This document shows positions 53,011 to 62,751 of a DNA stretch of 64,000 bases, one piece after another; within the stretch, counting starts at the first letter, position 1, and each line of letters starts with the position of its first letter. The notes beneath the pieces are model-generated. The model made no database searches. It was not told the DNA's origin and saw nothing but the letters and a program-made list of their open reading frames with translations. The DNA is from Desulfobaccales bacterium (GTDB lineage: Bacteria; Desulfobacterota; Desulfobaccia; Desulfobaccales; 0-14-0-80-60-11). Both the position numbers and the translations under genes were made by a program. The stretch lies in NCBI GenBank assembly GCA_041648175.1, contig JBAZPO010000012.1, positions 66,708 through 130,707 on the forward strand. Direction: 5' to 3'.

Positions 53011-53146
53011 CTGGTGCTCCTCGACAGGAAACTATGTTCCTTTTGTAATTTTATGTCCAATTTCCGGAACAAGCCAAAAGAAAAGTGGAAAAGAAGATTA
53101 ACAATAACGCAAGTTATCACAGGCTGGTAGTTTATTCACTGGATAA

Positions 53147-53176
53147 AAAAAGGGCGGACACACAGGTCCGCCCCTA
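53147..53176. repeat. GGGCGGACACACAGGTCCGCCC palindrome
   Basis: Dispersed hairpin between hicB and groEL, same family as 51349-51370 and the inside of MITE2. Confidence 0.5.
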
Positions 53177-53283
53177 CTATTTGGTGGGACGTGCCCACCC
53201 TACATTTTGAAGGGAATCGAGGGAAGGGGATGTCCCACAGACTGGAAGCCTATGGCACTAACCCCTGATCCCTAACCCCTGTT

Positions 53284-54924
53284 TTAGTACATGCCTTCCA
53301 TGCCGCCCATGCCGCCGCCGCCCATGGGGGGCATCGGCGATTCTTTCTTGGGTTTCTCGGCGATCATGGCTTCGGTGGTGATCAACAAGGAAGCCACTGA
53401 AGCGGCATTCTGGATAGCGTAGCGGGTGACCTTGGTGGGGTCGATGACGCCCGCTTCCATCAGGTCCTCGTATTGGCCAGATTCGGCGTTGAAGCCCATG
53501 GCGCCTTTCTCGTTTTTGACATGCTCCGCCACTACGGAACCTTCGAAGCCGGCGTTGTTAGCGATCTGGCGGATGGGTTCTTCCAGAGCCCGCTTGATGA
53601 TATTGACGCCCAGATCTTCGTCATGACTCTTCAGCTTCAGGCCGGCCAGGGCCGGGGCGCAGCGCATGAGGGCGACGCCGCCGCCGGGCACGATGCCTTC
53701 TTCCACCGCCGCGCGGGTGGCGTTGAGGGCGTCTTCTACCCGAGCCTTCTTCTCTTTCATTTCGACCTCAGTGGCCGCGCCGACACGGATAACCGCGACG
53801 CCGCCCACCAACTTGGCCAGGCGCTCCTGGAGCTTTTCCCGGTCGTAGTCGGAGGTGGTCTCATCGATCTGGACGCGAATCTGTTTCACGCGGCCTTCGA
53901 TGGCCGCACGGTCGCCGCCGCCGTCGATGATGGTGGTGTTATCCCGGTCGAGGCTCACTTTGCGGGCGGTGCCCAGCTCTTTGACCGTGACGTTTTCCAG
54001 CTTCCAGCCCATGTCCTCGGAGATCATCTGGCCGCCGGTGAGGATGGCGATGTCTTCCAACATGGCTTTGCGGCGGTCGCCGAAGCCGGGGGCCTTGACG
54101 GCCGCGACCTGGAGGGTGCCGCGCAGTTTGTTGACTACCAGGGTGGCCAGGGCTTCGCCGTCCACGTCCTCGGCGATGATCACCAGGGGTTTGCCCATTT
54201 TGGCAATGGTCTCGAGCACGGGGAGCAGGTCTTTCATGGCGCTGACCTTCTTCTCGTGGATGAGGATGTAGGGCTCTTCCAGGGCGGCTTCCATCTTCTC
54301 CGGGTTGGTGACGAAGTAGGGGGAGATGTAGCCGCGGTCGAACTGCATGCCTTCCACCACTTCCAGAGTGGTTTCCATGCCTTTGGCTTCTTCTACGGTG
54401 ATGACGCCTTCTTTGCCGACCTTGGCCATGGCATCGGCAATGATGTTACCGATGGAGGGGTCGTTGTTGGCGCTGATGGTGCCGACCTGGGCGATTTCTT
54501 TCTGGTCTTTGGTGGGCTTGGAAATCTTGTGGAGCTCTTCCACGACCGCGGTCACGGCCTGCTCGATGCCGCGCTTCAAGGCCATGGGGTTGGTGCCGGC
54601 GGCCACGAGGCGGGAGCCTTCGCGGTAGATGGCCTGGGCCAGGATGGTGGCGGTGGTGGTGCCGTCGCCGGCGACATCGGAGGTCTTGGAGGCCACTTCC
54701 CGAACCATCTGGGCCCCCATGTTCTCGAATTTGTCTTCCAGTTCGATCTCTTTGGCGACGGTAACGCCGTCCTTGGTGATGGCCGGGGCGCCGAAGGCTT
54801 TTTCCAGGATTACGTTACGGCCCTTGGGACCCAGGGTGACTTTGACGGCGTCCGCCAAGGTATTGACGCCCCGGAGCATAGACTCCCGGGCTTTAATGTC
54901 ATATTTAATTTCTTTTGCAGACAT
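53284..54924 (-). CDS. groL: 60 kDa chaperonin GroEL
   Basis: 546-aa chaperonin subunit. AKEIKYDIKARESMLRGVN opens it, GPKGRNVILEKAFGAPAIT and DVAGDGTTTATILAQAI hold the ATP site, and it ends with the Gly/Met-rich tail GGGGMGGMEGMY. Strong RBS AAGGAGG. Second gene of a groES-groL unit, under the CIRCE element. Confidence 0.98.
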   Translation of the reverse strand: MSAKEIKYDIKARESMLRGVNTLADAVKVTLGPKGRNVILEKAFGAPAITKDGVTVAKEIELEDKFENMGAQMVREVASKTSDVAGDGTTTATILAQAIYREGSRLVAAGTNPMALKRGIEQAVTAVVEELHKISKPTKDQKEIAQVGTISANNDPSIGNIIADAMAKVGKEGVITVEEAKGMETTLEVVEGMQFDRGYISPYFVTNPEKMEAALEEPYILIHEKKVSAMKDLLPVLETIAKMGKPLVIIAEDVDGEALATLVVNKLRGTLQVAAVKAPGFGDRRKAMLEDIAILTGGQMISEDMGWKLENVTVKELGTARKVSLDRDNTTIIDGGGDRAAIEGRVKQIRVQIDETTSDYDREKLQERLAKLVGGVAVIRVGAATEVEMKEKKARVEDALNATRAAVEEGIVPGGGVALMRCAPALAGLKLKSHDEDLGVNIIKRALEEPIRQIANNAGFEGSVVAEHVKNEKGAMGFNAESGQYEDLMEAGVIDPTKVTRYAIQNAASVASLLITTEAMIAEKPKKESPMPPMGGGGMGGMEGMY

Positions 54925-54996
54925 GAGCTTACTGTCCTCCTTAAGGATAAATGCTGATACGTCAGAAATTCAGGTTCGTTGCAGGGAAGATTTGGA

Positions 54997-55287
54997 TTAG
55001 TCGGTGAGAACAGCGAGGATGTCTTCTTCCCGCATCATCAGGTATTCTTCGCCTTCCATCTTAATTTCGGTGCCGGCATACTTGCCGAACAGGACCCGGT
55101 CGCCTTCTTTCAGTTGAAGAGGCATGCGGTTACCGGCGTCGCTCATTTTGCCGGGGCCGACGGAGATGACTTTGCCTTCAATGGGCTTCTCTTTGGCGGT
55201 ATCGGGAATGAGGATGCCGCCTTTGGTGACCTGCACCTCTTCGATCCTTTTGACCAGAACCCGGTCGTTCAAGGGTTTAACCTTCAT
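54997..55287 (-). CDS. groS: 10 kDa co-chaperonin GroES
   Basis: MKVKPLNDRVLVKRIEE, the mobile loop TKGGILIPDTAKEKPIEGKV and the C-terminal YLMMREEDILAV. 96 aa. ATG 55287 with AAGGAGG upstream. It precedes groL by 72 nt. Confidence 0.98.
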   Translation of the reverse strand: MKVKPLNDRVLVKRIEEVQVTKGGILIPDTAKEKPIEGKVISVGPGKMSDAGNRMPLQLKEGDRVLFGKYAGTEIKMEGEEYLMMREEDILAVLTD

Positions 55288-55326
55288 ATACAACCTCCTT
55301 GGAATAAATTCAGGTTATGAGCGGTG

Positions 55327-55353
55327 TTAGCACTCTCATCAAGTGAGTGCTAA
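55327..55353 (-). promoter_or_regulatory. CIRCE operator (HrcA binding site)
   Basis: TTAGCACTC, a 9-nt spacer and GAGTGCTAA, a perfect match to the CIRCE consensus, 40 nt before the groES start. HrcA repression of groESL is expected. Confidence 0.97.
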
Positions 55354-55446
55354 TCATCCTGCAAATTTTAACTACTTTTGCGGGAAAATCAAGAGGTGCA
55401 CGAAAAAAAAATGGAAAAAGCGGGGTTGGGCCGAAGCCCGGAGTGA

Positions 55447-57030
55447 TTACCGGGCTTCGGAAACCATGAGAGGCCGTTTGGATTTGGCGTGAGAATACTT
55501 ATCCTTGGCATTCTTGTTGGACGAACCGTTCTTCTTGGGTTTGCTGGAACTCTTGGCGGAGTTATCGGTCTTTTTCGCCAAGCGGGTGTCGCTGGATTTT
55601 TTGGCTTTGGATGCCTGGGTATTGGAATTATCCTTGGCAGTGCCTATGAGGGCCACTTTGGTCTTTTTGGCTTCAGCCGGCTTGGCGGCCACAGACGATG
55701 TACCGAACATAGAGGCCTGGACCGGGGCTGCGCTAGCCTTAGCCGGAGTATTAGCCTTGGCAAGGGTGGCCGTTTGAGCTTTGGCGGGGGTGCTGTGGTT
55801 CGGTTGCTCCTGTTTGGCATAAGTGCGGCTGGCCTTTTTGGCGGGCTTGGCATAGGTCCGGCTCTTGGGGCTGGATTTGTGAGCCACCTCGGTGGACTGG
55901 CTGGCAGAACTCCGACTGCTCCCGCGGCTGGAATAGGAGCGTCCGGAACTGCGGGCCACCCGGATGGGGTGCGAGGCCACCGCGGGATGCTCGATGCGGG
56001 CAATGGTAATATTTTTCGTGAACAATTCTTTGCTGTTGGGCGGCAGATTCAAGGAGTAGGACGGCGCATCCGGGGGAGTTATGCCCCGGAGCAACTCCGG
56101 GTTGAGGGCCGCCACTTCCTCGGAGGGCACGTTCACGGCTACCGCGACGGCCGTCAGGGACGTGGTTTCCTTTATGGGGACCTTGTCAATTTTGAGCGGC
56201 GGTAAATAAGGGACATTTTTAAAGCCGAATTTTTCCGGGTTCTTGGCGATGATAGTAGCCGCGATCATCTGGGGCACGTAATTTTTAGTCTCGGTGGGCA
56301 GGCACATGTTGGCGGAGAGTTCCCAGAAGTTCTTGTGGTTGCTCTGGTTCAACTCCCGCTGCACCCTGCCCTCGCCGCAGTTGTAAGAGGCAGCGGCCAG
56401 ATACCAGGAACCGAATTGTTTATAGAGGTCCAGGAGATATTGGGCGGCGGCCCGGGTGGCCTTTTCCGGGTCCCGGCGCTCATCCACGTAGCCGTCAATG
56501 GTCAAGCCGTAACGCAGGCCGGTGCCTTTGATGAACTGCCACATGCCGCTGGCGGCGGCCGGGGAATAGGCCTTGTTATTAAAGCCGCTTTCGATCATGG
56601 CGAGATAGGCCAGGTCTTCCGGAAGGCCGGCCTCCTGGAACACCTCTTTGATCATGGGCAGATAGCGGGTGGAGCGGGCCAGGTAGCGCGTGATGACCGC
56701 TTTGCGCTCGGTGGAGAAGTAGACCAGATAGGCCTTAACCTGCTTATTCATTTGGATGGGCACATCAAATTTGATCTGATGATCCCATTTTTGCAATTCA
56801 TCTTCCAGGCTGCTGTCCGAACCGGGGATACCGCTCTTGGCGTAAAGCTCCTCCACGCGGTTGGGGCTCAACTCCTCGGTTAGGGCGGCTTCGTCGGCGT
56901 TGTCATCGACCACGGGAACCGTGATTTCCGGTTGGACCGGGTCGGCCTTGACCTGAGCGCCTTTTTGACCGCCGCCGCATCCCGCCAGAAATGCGAGGCA
57001 AACTACCACCCCCACGAGCCAAGATATCAT
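55447..57030 (-). CDS. MltD-like lytic transglycosylase lipoprotein
   Basis: A lipobox (LAGC, Cys about 18) is followed by the SLT domain with the catalytic Glu in AYLAMIESGFNNKAYSPAA (about 141-159) and ASYNCGEGRV, AYL-type grooves. The region after about 350 lacks clear LysM repeats. Instead there is a Ser/Lys/Ala-rich, basic, low-complexity tail of about 180 residues (SSGRSYSSRGSSRSS, then many KA/AK runs). It probably binds the wall by charge. Start 57030 with GAGGAG upstream. Confidence 0.88.
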   Translation of the reverse strand: MISWLVGVVVCLAFLAGCGGGQKGAQVKADPVQPEITVPVVDDNADEAALTEELSPNRVEELYAKSGIPGSDSSLEDELQKWDHQIKFDVPIQMNKQVKAYLVYFSTERKAVITRYLARSTRYLPMIKEVFQEAGLPEDLAYLAMIESGFNNKAYSPAAASGMWQFIKGTGLRYGLTIDGYVDERRDPEKATRAAAQYLLDLYKQFGSWYLAAASYNCGEGRVQRELNQSNHKNFWELSANMCLPTETKNYVPQMIAATIIAKNPEKFGFKNVPYLPPLKIDKVPIKETTSLTAVAVAVNVPSEEVAALNPELLRGITPPDAPSYSLNLPPNSKELFTKNITIARIEHPAVASHPIRVARSSGRSYSSRGSSRSSASQSTEVAHKSSPKSRTYAKPAKKASRTYAKQEQPNHSTPAKAQTATLAKANTPAKASAAPVQASMFGTSSVAAKPAEAKKTKVALIGTAKDNSNTQASKAKKSSDTRLAKKTDNSAKSSSKPKKNGSSNKNAKDKYSHAKSKRPLMVSEAR

Positions 57031-57254
57031 AGAGACTCCTCTTATCTAGTGGTCCGGGTTTGCCAGTATACAGGTCCTGAAGTGATTTGCGCGACCTCCC
57101 CCAGAGGTGGGCCGATAGACCTGGGATTTTTATCCTATAGCAACTTTTTTTCGGCTTGGCAAGGAAAAAACCAGGCTGCGCCTGTTTTTCCCGGCTTCGG
57201 CGGCTTTGCAACCGCCGGTGCGGTGCTTATGATAAAACCTAAGGGGGAGAAATC

Positions 57255-58178
57255 ATGGCAAATTTCACGTACCTGGCAAATCTGGAGATCATCGTCGCCC
57301 TGGCCGGATGGGCCGTGGGCCTGTGGGGTATGGTGAGCGGCCGGGAAGCCATCCTGCAGTATCTCTATTTCTTCGCGTGGTACCCTTATATCATCTTTCT
57401 GGACGGCTTCCTCTATCGCCTGAAAGGGAGGTCGTGGCTCCTGAATCGGCCCCGGGATTTTGGCACAATGTTCGTCTGGTCCGTCACCGTGTGGCTGGTG
57501 TTTGAAGCCCTTAACCTGGTCCTAAGAAACTGGGGCTATGTGGCGGTGGTGCCGGTGGGGTGGCTCCGGTGGAGCGGTTACGCCCTGGCCTTTGCCACGG
57601 TGCTGCCCGGGGTGCTCTTAACCGCTGAAGTGATGGGGGCCCTGGGGTCCTTTCAGAACGTCAAAGGCCGGGCCTTTAATTTGGGTTCCTGGCAACCGGT
57701 GTCGCTGATGGTGGGGGTGGGGATGCTGGTGTTTCCCCTGGTGTGGCCCAACTATGCCTTTCCCCTGATCTGGGGGGCGTTTTTCTTCCTGTTGGACCCG
57801 TTGTGTGACCTCATGGGCGGGCCTTCTCTGATTGTGCGCTTTGCCGCGGGGGAACGGCGGCGGTTCCTGAATCTGTTGACCGCGGGGTTGATCTGCGGGG
57901 TTTGGTGGGAGTCCTGGAATTGGTTCGCTATCAGTAAATGGGTGTATACGTTGCCGGTGCTCAATTGCTTCAAGGTCTTCGAGATGCCGCTGCCGGGGTA
58001 CCTGGGGTTTGCGCCCTTCGCCCTGGAGTGCGCGGTCATGTATAATTTTATGAAGGCGTTGGATGAGCGGGTGCTGATAACCCCGCAGCGGCGGCAGTGG
58101 GCCTATGGCGTCCAACTGGTGTTCTGGATAACCATTTTTGCCGCCATGGATGCGTGGATAGTGATTTCATATCAGTGA
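57255..58178 (+). CDS. Multi-pass membrane protein of unknown family
   Basis: 307 aa with about eight hydrophobic segments (IIVALAGWAVGLWGMVSG, TMFVWSVTVWLVFEALNLVL, VSLMVGVGMLVFPLVW and others), Trp/Tyr-rich loops and a conserved-looking WWESWNWFAISKWVYTLPVL. I do not recognise the family. RBS GGGGGAGA. The 3' end is partly duplicated at 59548-59745. Confidence 0.6.
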   Translation: MANFTYLANLEIIVALAGWAVGLWGMVSGREAILQYLYFFAWYPYIIFLDGFLYRLKGRSWLLNRPRDFGTMFVWSVTVWLVFEALNLVLRNWGYVAVVPVGWLRWSGYALAFATVLPGVLLTAEVMGALGSFQNVKGRAFNLGSWQPVSLMVGVGMLVFPLVWPNYAFPLIWGAFFFLLDPLCDLMGGPSLIVRFAAGERRRFLNLLTAGLICGVWWESWNWFAISKWVYTLPVLNCFKVFEMPLPGYLGFAPFALECAVMYNFMKALDERVLITPQRRQWAYGVQLVFWITIFAAMDAWIVISYQ

Positions 58179-58198
58179 GCGGTAAGCAGTGAGCAGTT

Positions 58199-58252
58199 GG
58201 TAGGGCGGGCGTCCCCGCCCGCCATCTTGGTGCGCGCAGGGCGCACCCTACA
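58199..58252. repeat. GGGCGGGCGTCC palindromes
   Basis: GGGCGGGC-GTCC-GCCCGCC hairpin, then a GCGCAGGGCGCACC hairpin. The downstream family (GGTGCG...CGCACC) recurs near 59750-59780. Confidence 0.45.
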
Positions 58253-58297
58253 TGGTAATGCCTGCGCTACACTACTTCTGGGGGGGCTCGACGCACA

Positions 58298-58327
58298 TAA
58301 AAAAACCCCCGGCGAGGAGCCGGGGGT
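58298..58327 (-). terminator. Rho-independent terminator of the PEP-CTERM gene
   Basis: AACCCCCGGC and GCCGGGGGTT stem with a GAGGA loop. On the minus strand the stem is followed by six T (plus-strand A-run at 58298-58305). Confidence 0.85.
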
Positions 58328-58352
58328 TGTAAACTTCTGGATGGGATTGAGG

Positions 58353-59012
58353 TCAGTCTGATTTTCTCCGGAGACCCACCAGACCCAACAGGGCGCTGCC
58401 CAGAAGGACCAGGGAAGGCGGGACGGGTACTGCACAGGCGGAGCCGGAATAGGTGGTATGATTTATGCCGTCCACCACCAACTCGCTTAAGGACACGGCT
58501 GGAGTAAACTGGAAGGTCAGGGCATTAATTGCCGAACCAAAGGCGCTAAAAGCCAAAAGATCGGCGTTGACCCCTCCATAAGTAATGCCGGTCACATTGG
58601 CCACCCCTCCGGCGTTAAGACCTCCATCAGTGCCGAACGTGAAGATACTCACCCATTCCAGGGCACTTGAGAGAACAAAGCCGGCCCCATCATCGATGGA
58701 AAAGGTTCCCGTCCCGGTGACCGGGGCTGTCTCAAGACCCGCCACAGGAGACGATATTGCGCCGATGGTGAAGGTGCCGCCGATGTTCCCAAACAGGTTT
58801 AAAGCACTCCCTGTTCCGTCATGCACGTCAGTGATTTGGAAGTCGTAGGTTCCGGTGTTCGGAAACTTGATGGAGTCGTCGGCCCCGTCGAAGGAAATCT
58901 CTGCACCTGTAATATTTGCGTAATTGAGGCACAGTTCTGCGAAGGCGCCGCTTGCGCTCAAGACAGTCAAGGCCATGATGCAAAGAAAGGTGATAAGTAT
59001 TTTTTTCTTCAC
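58353..59012 (-). CDS. PEP-CTERM exported protein
   Basis: 219 aa. Signal peptide (ILITFLCIMALTVLSASGAF), a Gly/Ser/Asp-rich body, and the C-terminal sorting signal VPVPPSLVLLGSALLGLVGL then RRK. Such proteins are sorted by an exosortase to the outer surface. The start is GTG at 59012 with GGGAGG upstream. A terminator follows. An Ala/Gly beta-rich fold is likely. Confidence 0.9.
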   Translation of the reverse strand: MKKKILITFLCIMALTVLSASGAFAELCLNYANITGAEISFDGADDSIKFPNTGTYDFQITDVHDGTGSALNLFGNIGGTFTIGAISSPVAGLETAPVTGTGTFSIDDGAGFVLSSALEWVSIFTFGTDGGLNAGGVANVTGITYGGVNADLLAFSAFGSAINALTFQFTPAVSLSELVVDGINHTTYSGSACAVPVPPSLVLLGSALLGLVGLRRKSD

Positions 59013-59547
59013 TTTTTCTCAACCTCCCTTAATGGTGTATTTAATTTTTACAAGAATATATAGCAATAATCATTCCATTATCTTAATGTATTGTTTTAAT
59101 TCATTAAATATTTATCATGGATTATTTGGTCCAGGGGACTACCCCAAGTCATGTAATCATTATTAAACTTATTTCATAATTATTTAAGATTATTTTATTT
59201 TATTAAGGAATATTATAGAGTTGTCATGTTTCAGTTCTTATACTTATTTTTAAGTTCCTCAACTAGTGACACAGCATTCTTGAGCCTGCGGTTAACCATA
59301 AATAATGTAAAGTTAAAGAGGCTCTGCTGGCTCAAGCGTCCCGCCCAGGCGAGCACTACTTTTCAGGCCATTTGCTCATAAGGTGATGGCTCAGCAATAA
59401 GTTTAAAAAGTTCTCCGGGCCAGTTTGCCTGTGGAGGCACCGGGAGGTAGGCGGCTCCAAATCTTATAAAGAACTTTTCGGAACCGGGCTTTCATGTTTC
59501 AATTTTTGAACTTATGCGCAATTAGGACGGGGCCCTGCACGCCATGC
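59013..59547. other. AT-rich intergenic region
   Basis: No gene. The first 200 nt are AT-rich (TATTTAATT repeats), probably promoter DNA for the PEP-CTERM gene. 59280-59500 is mixed sequence with no feature. Confidence 0.35.
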
Positions 59548-59745
59548 ATTATTGAGGTTTCCGCCCTTTGCCCCAGGGGCGCGGTCATGTATAATTTTAT
59601 GCAGGCGTTGGATGAGCGGGTGCTTACCACGCCCCGGCAAAAGCGAAATGCCTGGCTGGTACAGTTGGTTTTCTGGCTGGTGATGTTTGCGGCTTTGGAT
59701 GCGTGGACGGTGATTAGCTATCAGCAGTTAGCGGGGAGCAGTTAG
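59548..59745 (+). pseudogene. 3' fragment duplicate of the membrane-protein gene at 57255
   Basis: From about 59548 the DNA matches the end of 57255-58178: RGAVMYNFMQALDERVLTTP against CAVMYNFMKALDERVLITPQ, then LVQLVFWLVMFAALDAWTVI SYQ against LVFWITIFAAMDAWIVISYQ. Only the last 65 codons are present and there is no start. Confidence 0.75.
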
Positions 59746-59750
59746 AAAAA

Positions 59751-59781
59751 TGGTGCGTAGAACGCACCGTACATGGCGGGC
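59751..59781. repeat. GGTGCGT-CGCACC inverted repeat
   Basis: GGTGCGTAGAACGCACC hairpin, also near 9083-9113 and 59850-59870. Confidence 0.4.
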
Positions 59782-59892
59782 AGTGCCTGACCTACATTAC
59801 TCTTGATACGAACAGAGAGTTCGTTTCAGTAAGAATAACCCAAAAAATGGTGCGCCGGAGCGCACCATGATAGTTACTTGTTCGGGATGGAA

Positions 59893-60615
59893 TCAGGCTG
59901 ATACCTTGCGCTGGCGCACTCTAAGCCCGATCAAACCCACCAAGCCGGAACCCAAGAGCAGCAGCGTGGGAGGCAAGGGAACCACCGGGTTAATGCTGCA
60001 GAAGCCCGTCAAAGCCGCAACATCGCCTCCGCCACTGAGGCCGAACGACACAGTGGTGCTAAAGATGCCGGTATACGGCCCGGACGGACCGGGAGCAGGA
60101 CCAAAGGTATAGGGGCCATAGGCATATAAAGACCCCGCAGGCCCTGGTCCGAAGGCCGCCGTGGGACCCACACTCCAGGTGAAGGCAACATCTTGCAGAA
60201 AGTTGTCCTGGATAAGGCCATTAAGATTTGTAGCCGTAATAGTTACGCCATTTCCGGTGAAATCGGTGAGCCCCCCCACGATGGAGGAGGTGACCACCGT
60301 CGGCAGAGCCGGCAGCTCACCGGCCAAGACGGGGATGCTGAAAACAAAGGCAAAGGTGGAGGGAGCCCCAAAATCGGTCACTGCCAGGCCGTAGCTAATG
60401 ATAGGATCAGCGCTGGCATTGCCGGTTATGATGACCTGGTCGCCCCCCGAAAAATTAATTGTTTGCTCAGAAAGCACAAAACCACTTTCGCTTTGCAAGT
60501 AGCTCAGATCAAACGATTCCCCGCCGCTTGAGATGGTTACGCCAAATGCCATAGCTGAGGTGGTCAGCCCCACCACCATTAGCAAGGCAATCAGTGCAAT
60601 AGATGTTCTTTTCAT
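59893..60615 (-). CDS. PEP-CTERM exported protein
   Basis: 240 aa with a signal peptide (IALIALLMVVGLTTSAMAFG), a Gly/Pro-rich body (TAAFGPGPAGSLYAYGPYTF area) and a C-terminal sorting signal PVVPLPPTLLLLGSGLVGLI then GLR. RBS AAGGAAGGG. It has the same signal type as 58353-59012 and the relic at 36664-36969. An exosortase must exist elsewhere. Confidence 0.9.
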   Translation of the reverse strand: MKRTSIALIALLMVVGLTTSAMAFGVTISSGGESFDLSYLQSESGFVLSEQTINFSGGDQVIITGNASADPIISYGLAVTDFGAPSTFAFVFSIPVLAGELPALPTVVTSSIVGGLTDFTGNGVTITATNLNGLIQDNFLQDVAFTWSVGPTAAFGPGPAGSLYAYGPYTFGPAPGPSGPYTGIFSTTVSFGLSGGGDVAALTGFCSINPVVPLPPTLLLLGSGLVGLIGLRVRQRKVSA

Positions 60616-61116
60616 GGACGACCCTTCCTTGTTAGAAATTGTAAATAGCTCTTTTGGAAAAACCTCCTCAACCCTGGGAGCATCATGCTATAATTGCGAG
60701 AATTCCTTTTACGCGGTCGAGGCAACCTTTTCTCATGTTAATGAAATCAATTAAGTTTCTTCGCTGTCCCCCCTCTCTCTATCCGACCACTCGAAGTGTA
60801 AAAAAAATGGATAGGTAATATTTTTACATCTTTTTTATAAAAAAATGCAATAATTATGCCATTTAAATAAGTTATTGTTTTTCATCATTTAATTTATTTT
60901 GATACAAATTTTAATAAGTTAAAAATGCCATTAATATTGAACATCTTAAAATTATTGTTCATTTCAAATTCTAGCAAGGTGAGCCCGTTTCAACATTTGA
61001 ACATTTAAAGTATGATTAAACGAGGACTCACCAAATCCAATCGTTTATTGACGGAGGGCAGCAACCAAATTCCAGCAGGTTAAGGCTCGCATTTATTAAC
61101 TCTGGCCAATTAATTT
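60616..61116. other. AT-rich intergenic region before rimO
   Basis: About 500 bp. The part from 60790 to 60960 is strongly AT-rich (TTTTTATAAAAAAATG). No gene or RNA is supported; it probably holds promoters for both flanking genes. Confidence 0.35.
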
Positions 61117-62493
61117 ATGGGATACGTTTTGAATCATAATAACTTCCCCCTCAAGATCTACGCCGTCTCCTTGGGCTGCCCAAAAAACCTGGTGGACACG
61201 GAAATTATGTTGGGGCGGCTGACCCAGGCGGGCTGGGAGGTTACCGGGGATCCAGCCGCGGCGGACGTGCTCCTGGTCAATACCTGCGGGTTTATTGAGG
61301 CAGCCTGTAAAGAAGCGGTGGACACTATCCTTTCGATGGCCCGGGTCAAGGAGAATGAGCCCGGCAAGCGCCTGGTGGTGGCCGGGTGCCTGGTGCAGCG
61401 CTATGGGGCTGACCTGGCGCAAGAACTGCCGGAAGTGGACCTCTTTGTGGGGGTCAACGATTTTCCGGCCCTGGCGGATATGCTGGCAGGGCTTGCGACC
61501 GGGCAGGCAGACCGGTTATTTCATACGGCCCCACCCTACGCCTACGCGGCCCCCGAGGCGCGCTACCCCGCCACACCGGCACATCTGGCGTATCTCAAGA
61601 TCGCCGAAGGCTGCAGCCACCGCTGTACTTTCTGTATCATCCCCCAGATTCGCGGGCCCTTGCGCAGCCGCCCTCTGAAGACTTTGGTGCGGGAGGCCGA
61701 ACTGCTTGCCGGGGCCGGAGTTAAAGAACTCATCCTGGTGGCCCAGGACACCACGGCCTACGGCAAAGAGGAGCCGGGGCAACCGGGGCTTGCGGCGTTG
61801 CTTAGGGAACTGGCCGGGATTGACGGGTTCCGGTGGATTCGCTTGCTGTATGCCCATCCTGCCCGAATCACCCGGGAGCTTTTGGAGACCATGGCGGCTC
61901 ATCCCCGGATTTTGCCTTACCTGGACCTGCCCATCCAGCACGGCCACGACGAGGTTTTAAGACGCATGGGGCGCGGCTATGGCCGCCGGGAGATTTTGGA
62001 CGCGGTCCAGCTTATTCGGGAAATCCTCCCCGGGGCGACGCTACGCACCACGGTCATGACGGGCTTCCCCGGAGAGACCGAGGAACACTATCAGACCCTG
62101 ATTGATCTTATGGAAGAGGTACGTTTCGATCATTTGGGGGTTTTCTTATATTGCCCGGAAACGGGAACTCCTGCAGCCCAGTGGAGTCCCAAGGTGTCCC
62201 GGCGGGAGGCCCGGCGCCGGGCCCGTCACCTCAAGGCCATACAGGCCAGGATCGTCAAGGCCCGGCTCAAGGCCCTGGTGGGGCAGGTGGCCGAGGTCCT
62301 GGTGGAAGGGGTGAGCCCGGAGAGCGACTACCTGCTCACGGGACGCATGATGAGCCAGGCCCCGGATATCGACGGCCAGGTTTATATTACCGCGGGAGTT
62401 GGTCAGGTGGGGGAGATCCAGACGGTACGGATTACCCGGGCGCTGCCTTATGATTTGGTGGGGGAGATTGTGGAGGACGGGGAAAAGGGATAA
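61117..62493 (+). CDS. rimO: Ribosomal protein S12 methylthiotransferase RimO
   Basis: Radical-SAM enzyme that adds a methylthio group to S12 Asp. KIYAVSLGCPKNLVDTE starts the UPF0004 part with its Cys set (SLGCPKN, VNTCGFIE, VAGCLVQRYG). GCSHRCTFCIIPQIRG is the radical-SAM cluster CxxxCxxC. The C-terminal TRAM domain ends it. 458 aa, a normal length. Start ATG at 61117. Confidence 0.95.
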   Translation: MGYVLNHNNFPLKIYAVSLGCPKNLVDTEIMLGRLTQAGWEVTGDPAAADVLLVNTCGFIEAACKEAVDTILSMARVKENEPGKRLVVAGCLVQRYGADLAQELPEVDLFVGVNDFPALADMLAGLATGQADRLFHTAPPYAYAAPEARYPATPAHLAYLKIAEGCSHRCTFCIIPQIRGPLRSRPLKTLVREAELLAGAGVKELILVAQDTTAYGKEEPGQPGLAALLRELAGIDGFRWIRLLYAHPARITRELLETMAAHPRILPYLDLPIQHGHDEVLRRMGRGYGRREILDAVQLIREILPGATLRTTVMTGFPGETEEHYQTLIDLMEEVRFDHLGVFLYCPETGTPAAQWSPKVSRREARRRARHLKAIQARIVKARLKALVGQVAEVLVEGVSPESDYLLTGRMMSQAPDIDGQVYITAGVGQVGEIQTVRITRALPYDLVGEIVEDGEKG

Positions 62494-62751
62494 GAGCGGT
62501 GGCGAGCGGACGGCCTGCCTCTACGGGAGGTGACCAAGCGGAGCTTGGGCGGAAAGTGGTATTCCAAGCTGGAGCTTGGGAACGAGGGCAAACGAGGGTG
62601 AATCCTCCCTCAGCACAACCCTCCCCTTCCACGGATCACTGGGTTTGCAGACAAATTAATTTCTGTCATAATTATTATGATTGGCTGGGGGCATTAGCAG
62701 CCTCGCCCTAAATAATTGACTTCCCCGGAGGAGTAAGTTACTTTATTCACA
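62494..62751. repeat. Spacer with CCAAGC-type repeats
   Basis: CCAAGCGGAGCTTGG (62533-62547) and an imperfect CCAAGCTGGAGCTTGG (62567-62582) palindrome, as at 22611-22662. No gene. Confidence 0.45.

Noticed and set aside
53473..54957. Long plus-strand frame opposite groEL
   Set aside because: A 494-aa shadow of a GC-rich gene, with no start signal and a repetitive His/Phe/Gly composition.
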